DNA from: Pelagophyceae sp. CCMP2097
Taxonomy: Eukaryota > Sar > Pelagophyceae
Assembly (NCBI GenBank): GCA_026770575.1
Contig: MU657192.1
Coordinates: forward strand, 13,758 to 63,285
Direction of reading: 5' to 3'
DNA: 49,528 bases
Below are positions 41,862 through 49,528 of this stretch, one piece after another. The notes under the pieces were generated by a model. That model searched no databases. It worked only from the letters and a program-made list of their open reading frames with translations, and was not told the origin of the DNA. The translations under genes were made by a program, and so were the position numbers. Positions within the stretch are counted from its first letter, which is position 1. The number at the start of each line of letters is the position of its first letter.

Positions 41862-42435
41862 CCCGGGAAAGAAGTGCAGACGCGGAGTACACCAGGCTGG
41901 CCGCCGGCCCTGATCAGGAGCGACGAGTTATGCAACTCGTCGACGAGTTATGCAACTCGTACGACTCACTGGATGGAATCCCGGTCGGTTTTAAACAGCA
42001 CCAATGTCAGCCGGCTGGTGTATTCTTCCGGTGGCTCATTTCGAGGGCGGGTGGGCCTTGTATTCGCACGCCGAGGCGTTTGATCGTGGGCTAGGCATAC
42101 CAGCATAGTGTGGGCCGGCGGACGGCGTGGCCGATGTTTGGTGTGTTTTGGGTCGGCGCGTATGTAAATGTGCGAAATCTTGATCTATCGACTTCATCAG
42201 GCGCCTTTTGTTGCTGCAGCCCTTAAGGGGGCCCGTCGACGGCAGAGAGATCATCCCGCTGGGCAGGGTCTCCGGCGTCTCAGAAAACAGAGGCGCCTCC
42301 CCTATCCGGCGTGCCATCTAGACATCTTTCCCTGTCAGGACAGCCGCGTCTGTGTTGCAACCGCCGTGAAGCCGGCGCCTCTGCGCCGGCGCCACCGGAG
42401 CGGCCAGCAGCCGCTCCCTGTGCCGGGCGCGCCTT
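41862..42435. other. Intergenic, with a 20-bp exact duplication
   Basis: CGACGAGTTATGCAACTCGT occurs twice in direct tandem at 41921-41940 and 41941-41960. Each copy is itself a palindrome (ACGAGTT-ATGC-AACTCGT), so two hairpins sit side by side. No gene is seen. Confidence 0.6.
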
Positions 42436-45400
42436 CTAAAGAGCCTCACGAAATTGACCCATGGGACCTCGCTCCTGCTTGGTTAGGGTCCTCGTCTCCA
42501 GCTCGGGCGCCGCCGGAACCTCCCGTCGGGCCTCGCGCCGCCAGCGTGCCGTCAGAAAGGCGTGTGAAAGACGTTGGCATCCGTCGCGACAAGGGTCCAT
42601 CTTCGCTTCGCCTGCTTGTGGCTCGGGCGCGAGCCACGCGGCTCGAGCACGGTTCCTCGACTCGCAAGGTGGTCGAACGGTCGCACTGCGGGCCTCTGTT
42701 CCCTCTAAAGTCAGTGAAGAATGCCACACGCATCCAACCCATGCGTCGCGGGTCCACAAAGGGCCGAATCGCGTGATATTACGGCGTTTCAAAGGCGACT
42801 TTCGGCGACTGGATGAAGTCGCCGTTCCCGCGCTGCTCGTACGACGCGCGCTGCGGGGATTTATCCTTGCGCCAAATAGGAGCCGTCGTGGGCACTTCTT
42901 GAGACCTAGGCGAGCGTTGGCAACGACGCGATAAGGCGAGCGTTGGAGACGACGCGCAAAGGAGACATCTCGCAAAGGAGCACGCCACGAGGCCCGCTCG
43001 TCTCCGTGAATGCCGCCTCTCTCACGAAAGGCTGCCTTGGCCGATATCGTACCCAAAGAGCAAACGCGATTTGCAAGGGACGCCGCAAAAGACGGCCCGA
43101 AGATCTCCGCCGTCAGCTTGAGAAACTCGGGCGGCTCCAGCTCCTCGGGCCGCCGCCGCGCCCTAGGAGGCGCCTTCGACTCTTGAAGACGTGTCAGTCA
43201 AAGTGCGCACCATTCTTCGCTGAGTAATTTGCCTTCCAAGATTGGTTTCAGCGAGTGCCGGAGCATCTTGCGCCTCTTGCCAAAGGCGGTCCGGATGACC
43301 GTGCGGAGCTTCTTTGGGTCGACGGGGAACTTTTCCCGGACCTCGGGGAACTCGATGGTCACTAGAGCGGAAGTCACCTAAAGGGAAACGATACCAACGC
43401 GAGGGGGACGTCGGCCCTCGCTTGAAACGCATGCAAGCAAGTCTCGAGGGCGGCCGAGAAAGTTGGAGGTTTGAACCCTACTTCCGATTCTCCCGGTCGT
43501 GGCCTCAAGGCCACATCGAGAACCGTCTCGAGGCGGTCTTCAAGGCGGTCTCGGGACCGCCAAGAGGCCGTCTCGAAGACCGTCCGTCACAAGGAGCGTC
43601 TAAAGGACAGTCTCAAAGGCTGTCTCGAAGACCGTCTCGGGCACGTGTCGATGCCGTCTCAAAGACCGTCTCGAGGGCCATCGTGAGGACCGTCTCGAAA
43701 TCCGTTTCGAGGACCGTCCCAAAGACCGTCCCGAGGATCGTCTCGAGGGCAGTCTTGAGGGGCCGTCTTGAGGCCGCCTCGGGTCCGTCGCGAGAATCGT
43801 CTCGAGGCGGTCTTCGGAGCCGTCTCGAGGCCGCCTCGAGGACCGCCTCGAGGCCGTCTGGAACCCTGTCTCGAGGCCGTGTCGAGCCCGTCTCGAGGAC
43901 CGTCGAGATGCCATCGAGAGGCCGTCTCGAGCACCGTCGTGAATGAGGTCGTCTCGAGGGCCGTCTCATGGGCCGTCTCGAGGCCATCTTTAGGGCGTCG
44001 GGCCCGTCTCAATGACCGTCTCGAGGACTTGTCGATGGCCGTCTCGAGGGCCGTCGTAAGTGAGGCCGTCTCGAAGGCCGTCTCAAGGACCGTCTCGAGG
44101 ACCGTCTTGAGGGCATCTTCAGGCCGTCGCAGGCCCATTTTGAATGACCGTCTCAATGACTGCCTCGAGAGCCGTCTCGAGGACTGTCGTGAGGATCGTC
44201 TCGAGGACCGTCCTGAGGACCGTCTCGAGAGTTGTCTCGAGGACCGTCTCGAGGACCGTCTCAAACCCGTCTCGAGGGCCGCCTCAAAGCCGTCTCGAGG
44301 GCTGCCTCGTCGTCTTCCAGGGTCCGACTTGAAGACCATCTCTACGTCGCCTTCTTCGGGCGCCATCCGAAAAGGCAAAAAGGGGAAAAGCACCTTGGGG
44401 ACCGGATAGAACGCGGCCGGGGGAATTTTAAAGGCAATTGTCGGCTTGCAATACAGCTGGAACACCACCGACAAAATCCCGTACTCCTTCGACCGCGGCT
44501 TGGCCACGAGGCGCTGCGCCACCTCCAGTTGCATCGTCACAGCGGCGCGGGCCTAGGTATGAATTGGTATTGTTTGGTATTGTTTGGTATTGTTCGGTAT
44601 TGTTCGGTCAAGACTCGGTCGTCTTCTGCCGGCAAAGTGGGACGTCGGAGTCTAGGGTGCATCCCATACGGGCTCACGGGATGCCGTTTGGGATATGGGC
44701 TCGTAGAGGCTCGTGCAAGACCATCCTTGCCCGGGTATTTGACACGCCCACAAGCCCACTGGGTCTTGCAAGGCCTCTTTGACAGTCAAGGCCTCTGCGC
44801 GGTCGCTTGCGAGGCCTTTTTGACGGGCAAGCTGCCGCGCCGCACCTTGCAAGGGGCCAGCCTTTTGGCAGGGCCTTTTGTAGGCTCGAGACCGGCTTCG
44901 TATGCTCCCAGACCAGGGCCCCAGACAGGGCCAGAGATAGGTCGAGGCACTGGCCCGGAGACAGTCCTGAAGACGCCATCGCCAATCCTGAAGACGCCAT
45001 CGACGGTCCTGGAGACGGGGTCGTCGACGGTCCCATCGACGGTCCCGGAGGTGGCCTCGGACGGTCCCTCGACGGTCCCTCGACGTTCCTAGCGACGGCC
45101 CCTTCAACGGTCTTGTCGACAGCCCGGAGACGTTCCCGGAGACGGGCCCTCGGCGATCCCAGAGACGGCCCTTTCGACGGTTTCGGAGACGGTCCCTCAG
45201 CGGTTGGGAGATGGTCTGTCTCCAGGTCCCGGAATCGGGCCTTGCCGACGGTCCGTCGACGGGCCCGGAGAATTTGTACGCCACAGCGCCGGCCGCGGAG
45301 AAACAACGCCCGGAGAATTGTACACCCCGCATCGTCGACCCGGATCCCCTTCCGACGACGCTTGCCCTTGGCGTACCCGAACCCCGATGGCCATCTGAGC

Positions 45401-48308
45401 CGCCGCGCGGCATCTCGCATGGGATTCCTATTCGCACGTTTCGGATCGGTTGCATCCCAAAAGTGCCTGGGCCCTTCTTGGCGAGTCTTGCGAGGGATTC
45501 GTGACGAGTCTTGCGAGGGAGAGAGATGCACACAAGGGGCAAGGACGATCCAGTGGCCTCGCGCATCCGTGCACTGCCCTTTTCGAGGGGCCTTGCACGG
45601 GACCCTGCGGCGTGCCTTGCAGCGAACCGTTCGAGGCCTCCAAAGGCCCGCCCTCGGACCGATCCAGGAGCCGTCGAAGAGGCCAGAGAGAGGCGAAGGG
45701 CCGTTTTCGAGGGGCCTTGAATGGACCATGCAAGGCCCCTTACGAGGGGCACAAGAACCCCACGACGACGTCCCGTGACACGGTCCCTGACAACATGCCA
45801 GAGGTCCCCGTGAGGCAAAGTCACTGAGACACCTTGTGAGATCAGGTCCCTGAGACGAGGCATCCCATGCGGCATGCGCCTGTATGTCCCATCATGCAAT
45901 GTCCCACGCGGCGGCTGACTTGCCTCGACGAGGTCCACAACGGCCGCCTTTGCGGCCCGTCCAGAGGGACCTTTCAGAGAAGGACCGCAAAGGGGCCGTG
46001 GAGAGGGGCCCTCGAGAGAGACCGGTTCGAGGAACCGTCGAAAAAAGGGCCCCTCTGCCGTCAAAAAGGGCCGCGTCGGCCAACGTTTAGAGCGACTGTC
46101 TCCATGGGCCTTGGAGAGGGACCGTGGATTGTCCAGGAGGGGCGCCTCGAGGAACCATCCCCAGGGGCAGTCTCGAGCGACTTTTTCGAGGGGATCGTCC
46201 GGCGAGGCCGTTTCGAGGACGTCTTCTTGAGGGACCTCCCAGAGGGACCGTCTCGAAAAGCCTTTGCAGAGGGGCCTTGTAGAGGGACCGCAGAGGGCCC
46301 GTCCAGTGTCTCGAGGGACCGTCTGTCGAGGGGCCGTCCAAAGGACCGCATCGGCCCCGATCCCTCTGCCGCCGTAAAGGTCCGGGTCGGCCAACGCATG
46401 GAGGCCCCATTGCGGGGCTGTCCAGAGGGGCCATCCAGAGGGGCCATCCAGAGGGACCGTCCAAAGGGCCCGTCCAGAGGGGGCATCTGCATGGACGGCC
46501 CAGAGGGGCCGTTCAGAGGGGCCGTGTAGAGAGACCGTCCAACAGGCCTTGCAGGGACCCGTCCGGAAGGCTCTTCAAGGACCCGAGAGGAACCCTCTCG
46601 AGGGACAGTCTCGAGAGACAACCTCGAGGGGTCATCTCGAGGGACCGACAGGAGGGCTGTATAAAGGAACTGTAAAGAGTGGCCGTCTCGAGGGCTTGTT
46701 TAGACACCTGTCTCGAGGGAAACCTGTCTCGAGGAGCCGTCTCGAAGGGTCGTCTCAAGGGTGGTCTAGAGGGCTGTCGAGAGGAACCGTGGAGAGAGAC
46801 CGTCGATAGAGACCGTCGAGAGGGACTGTCTGGAAGGGACAGTCTAGAGAGCTGCCTCGAGGGGCCGCCTCGAGGGACGACCGTCTCGAGGGCTGTATAG
46901 AGGAACCGTCGAGAGAGACCGTCGAGAGAGGCCGTCGAGAGGGACTGTATAGAGAGCCGTCTCGAGGGGCCGTCGAGAGGCATCGTCTCGGGGGACGGTC
47001 GAAAGAGTGGCCGTCTTGAGGGGCCGTCTCGTGGGACCGTCTTGGGCCACTTTCTCGGGGCCTCCGCAGAGGGCCCATCCTCGGAGGTTTGTCGGCGGGG
47101 TGTCGAGCCTCGCAGGGACTCTGTGGGACCGTCTCCTCGGGCCCGCTCTCGGGGCCCTTGGGAAAGGATGGTCTTGGACCGGTACGGCATTCCGCACGGC
47201 ATCCTGTGAGCCCGCATGGCATCGCACGCATCCCTTTGGTGTTTGCCGACTTTTGCGCAGGATTCGCGCGACGTATTTGTGGTAGTCTACGAATTGGAAT
47301 AAAATTTGCGACGTGATGTAATACGGCAAGTTCCCAATCACCGACAAACGCCCGCCCTTGAGTTCTGCCAATTTAGCATAATCCAGCTCCAAAACATCGC
47401 AATGCAGAATCGTCGTCGGCGCCGGGTACCTGCAAGGAAGCGTGGCCGCGGACTCTATGAATAGAATTCATAGTACCCGCCCCGCTCCACGCGCCCCCCC
47501 ACTCACCGCTCGCGCAGCAGCACGACGGCGCGCTCGTCGATTTCTACCGCGAGCATCTCCGGGTACGACTTGACGAGGATTCGGGTGAGGGCGCCGAGGC
47601 CCGGGCCCAGCTCGACGACCTACGTCACGGGTTTTCAACGGACCGCGTTTCGGGTTCGACGGACCTTGGCCGCGTCGGCCTCTGGCACTTTCAGCGAGTT
47701 GCAAATCTTCAAAACAAAGTTCTGGTCCGACAAGTAATTCTGGCCCAGGGACTGCTTTGGGCGAAACCTGGGCGGAGGCGTGAAGGGCCGTAAAAAGACC
47801 AAGTGGGCCTTTGGCAGGCCGTCGAGGGCCGCCCCTGCGCCGAGAAGACTCACGCGCCGGACGGCAGCGTCGGGGGCTTGTTGGAGTCGGGGTCCTCCTC
47901 GCCGTCGTCGTCGTCGTCGTCGTCGTCGTCCTCATCGTCCTCATCGAAGTCGTCGTCGTCGATATCGAAGTCGGCATCGAAGCCGCCCATCAAACCCGCA
48001 ATGGGCGGCAACCCGGCTCCGAACGGGCTCGCGCCGAACGGGTTCGCGGCGCCGGCGGGCCCCTCAGCAACAGCCGGCGCATCCGCCTCCCTCGCCTCGC
48101 GCCGGCGCACGGAAGCCGCCGTCGGCGCCTTCTTCCGCTTCGCCGCGTCGGCGTTGGCCTGGCGCTTTGCTTTTGCCGAAGGAATGCGCGTGAAGGCGCC
48201 GAACGGCTTAGTGCCACGCGGTCGAAGCGCCGCGCCGCCACCGGCTCGCAGCGCCGCGACGGGCGCCCTCCACAGAGCGAGCAGCATCACGGCGACGCCG
48301 CGCTGCAT
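42436..48308 (-). CDS. KsgA/Dim1-type rRNA adenine N6-dimethyltransferase, seven exons
   Basis: Minus-strand exons are 48308-47854, 47767-47665, 47619-47507, 47429-47273, 44552-44394, 43377-43211 and 43162 onward, with compatible phases. The head MQRGVAVMLLALWRAPVAAL looks like a signal or transit peptide, then a long Asp/Glu tract. The enzyme follows: FRPKQSLGQNYLSDQNFVLK, SAM motif VVELGPGLGALTRIL, LAVEIDERAVVLL, motif IV VIGNLPYYITSQILF, VTMQLEVAQRLVAKP, KIPPAAFYPVPKVTSALVTI and FGKRRKMLRHSLKPILEGKL, then RPEELEPPEFLKL. It dimethylates two adenines in the 3' helix of small-subunit rRNA; the N-terminus suggests an organelle, perhaps plastid. Introns 4 and 5 (2720 and 1016 nt) are array-filled. 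The last frame stays open to 42436, but the conserved part ends near 43100, so the C-terminus is uncertain. Confidence 0.85.
43440..44335. repeat. 12-bp array in KsgA/Dim1 intron 5
   Basis: Plus-strand GTCTCGAGGACC units, regular from about 43510 to 44320, nearly fill the intron between PKV and TSALV. It is one of the most homogeneous arrays in the window. Confidence 0.88.
44565..44612 (-). repeat. 10-bp tandem repeat next to the exon 5 acceptor
   Basis: GGTATTGTTT and variants (GGTATTGTTC) repeat about five times on the plus strand, just inside KsgA/Dim1 intron 4. On the transcribed strand this is a row of ACAATACC words immediately before the acceptor CATACCTAG. Confidence 0.85.
44661..47235. 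mobile_element. Array elements filling KsgA/Dim1 intron 4
   Basis: The end at 44661 (TGCATCCCATACGGGCTCAC) matches the ends near 30325 and 13257. Array units follow, with non-array interruptions near 45290-45480 (GCATGGGATTCC, GGTTGCATCCC) and 45850-45900 (GAGGCATCCCATGCGG). From about 45950 to 47170 the unit is GAGAGGGACCGTC, ending at GTACGGCATTCCGCACGGCA. The interruptions suggest two or three units placed end to end. Confidence 0.65.
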
Positions 48309-48491
48309 CGATGCGCGCCGACCGTGCGGACCACAAGGCCGCCTGCAGCGCCCCGACGGAGAGGCGGATGCAACGCTTCGCCAAACGAGAATGTCGCCAA
48401 TCGTACCTGAAGTTTAAACACACACCCCACGCCTTCCCTGGGGTACAATTGTACTGGACCTTTTACAAGGTTACCCGGCGTCATGGACCGC
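48309..48491. promoter_or_regulatory. Upstream region of the KsgA/Dim1 gene
   Basis: The 183 nt upstream of the ATG at 48308 contain no assigned element. The palindrome-motif pair begins just beyond, at 48492. Confidence 0.35.
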
Positions 48492-48612
48492 CGCAAGGGC
48501 CCCGTAGGGGCCGGCGGCTATTACTAACTAAGGATTGTTTCTACTAGGAATTCCTACTTGAGATAATTCACAGGGCCCCGCAGGGCCTGGCGCCTATTAC
48601 TATATAAGGATT
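48492..48612 (+). repeat. Palindrome-plus-tail motif, copies c and d
   Basis: GGCCCCGTAGGGGCCGG then CGGCTATTACTAACTAAGG, and 77 nt later GGGCCCCGCAGGGCCTGG then CGCCTATTACTATATAAGG. Both match copies a and b in palindrome and in the conserved tail TATTACTATNTAAGG. Confidence 0.65.
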
Positions 48613-48927
48613 TGTTCTATTCGTAGAGAACTCTTTTTTCTTTTTTTTTCGCCCGTTTTTCGGCGATAGTTTTACATTGACTCGGAGGTGAGGCTGTAGA
48701 TCGATCCCGCGAGGGACCCTTAAAACCTTCCCGTGCGTTTGCGCGTCAAGTTCGGGGCAAGAGGTATTTGGTGAGTGTAGACTCTTCGGAGAACGCCGAA
48801 AACTATAAGCTAGCGGCGCATGACAGTACAATAGAACACCAAAAATGAAAAAGGGTATAGAACTCGTTTTTCAAACTATAGACAGGCTCCAGCGGTTGTC
48901 CATAGAGTCTCATGAACGGGTGCGCTC
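48613..48927. other. Short AT-richer spacer, nothing recognised
   Basis: T-rich and A-rich runs with no gene. It leads directly into the right copy of the GC-rich array. Confidence 0.4.
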
Positions 48928-49528
48928 GCCCTAAGAAGAACGGTTGTTTTTAAAGCAACTAAAGCAAGTGGCGGCTGCGCCGTTTGCGACAGCTGCGTCT
49001 CCAGCAACGAAATAAAGCAACTGCGCAGTTAGCTGCGGCTATCCAGTCTTGCAACGCTGCGCAGCCTGCGGCGGCTGAGACGCAAGCAGCGGCAAAAGGA
49101 GACTGAGCTGAATGCGACGGCTTGAATAAAGCGGCTGAAACGCCTGCGGCGACAGCATAAGGCGGCTGCGCCGTCTGTTGCGGCTGCGCCGCTAGCAGCG
49201 GCAAAAAGGCGGCTGCGCCATCTGCGTCGGCTGCATAAGGCGGCTGCGCCGCCAGCGGCAGCAACATAAGGCGGCTACGCCGAATGGTGTGGCTGCTCCG
49301 TCAGCAGCGGCAAAAGACGGCTACGCCGCCTGCAACGGATGCGTGAGGCAGCTGTGCCGCTTGCGACGGTTGAACCACGAGCAGCGGCAGCAAGAGGTGG
49401 CTGCGCCGCATGAGGCGGCTGCACAGCCAACAGCGGCAAAAGGCGGCTGCGCCGCCTGCGGCTGCTGCGCCACCAGCAGAGACAAAAGGCGGCTGCGCCG
49501 CCAGCGGCTGCTGCGTCGCCTGCGACGG
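48928..49528. repeat. GC-rich tandem array, right copy (runs off the window)
   Basis: It opens GCCCTAAGAAGAACGG, then the same GTCTCCAGCAACGAAATAA stretch found at 70-90, and later the landmark GAACCACGAGCAGCGGCAGC seen at 303-322 in the left copy. Orientation is the same. Landmark spacing differs by about 136 nt, so internal units have been gained or lost. Confidence 0.85.

Noticed and set aside
43450..43495. tRNA-like GGTTTGAACCC
   Set aside because: Flanks do not form a cloverleaf, and it lies inside an intron next to the array.
44652..46394. 580-codon minus-strand ORF, the longest in the window
   Set aside because: It lies wholly in KsgA/Dim1 intron 4, reads array units as GPS/SRP repeats and has no domain.

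Overview
This is nuclear DNA of a GC-rich, intron-containing protist. Five genes can only be read by splicing short exons across GT-AG introns. Histone H4 carries a metazoan/green-alga-type 3' stem-loop. The window also holds WD40, MYND-RING-Sel1 and BTB-Kelch families. The MYND-RING-Sel1 order and the WD40 paralogue style recall pelagophyte stramenopile algae such as Aureococcus; that placement is from memory of those families and is not proven here.

Layout. A GC-rich array (1-800) is followed by a split coiled-coil/BTB/Kelch gene (+, 1168-6819), histone H4 (+, 8356-8667), an AT-richer intergenic stretch with hairpins and tandem repeats (9.4-11.7 kb), a five-exon universal stress protein gene (-, 11758-14124), a MYND-RING-Sel1 gene broken by one in-frame TAG (-, 15593-16642), an orphan WD40 repeat (about 17.9 kb), a six-exon 10-TM EamA/DMT transporter gene (+, 19391-29038), a repeat-only zone (29.0-31.8 kb), a WD40 gene (-, 32765-33835), a divergent six-exon METTL22-like methyltransferase gene (+, 34033-36035), a second WD40 gene (-, 36809-37942), a Sel1 fragment (-, about 38.5 kb), a long MITE-like copy (39.4-40.3 kb), an intronless two-domain coiled-coil gene (-, 40537-41721), a seven-exon KsgA/Dim1 rRNA adenine dimethyltransferase gene (-, 48308 down to about 42.4-43.1 kb), and a second copy of the terminal GC-rich array (48928-49528).

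Main observation. About a third of the window (roughly 16 kb, estimated by eye) is one diverged 12-bp tandem-repeat superfamily, close to GGNCCCTCGAGAC / GGTCCCTCGGAC, in both orientations. Most of it lies inside introns. Ordinary introns here are 45-200 nt; array-bearing introns are 294 to 3755 nt. Because 12 is a multiple of 3, the arrays stay open in many frames and produce long spurious ORFs rich in DGPS or RPSKGPS, which hide the true short exons. Some arrays have shared, non-array ends, and many abut copies of a ~200-bp MITE-like element with the terminal inverted repeat AGGAGCAGGGACG, so the arrays may move or be copied as units. The genes do not form a pathway or operon; what links them is this intron-filling repeat system. 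Exon boundaries are my reading from protein continuity and splice signals and have no transcript support.
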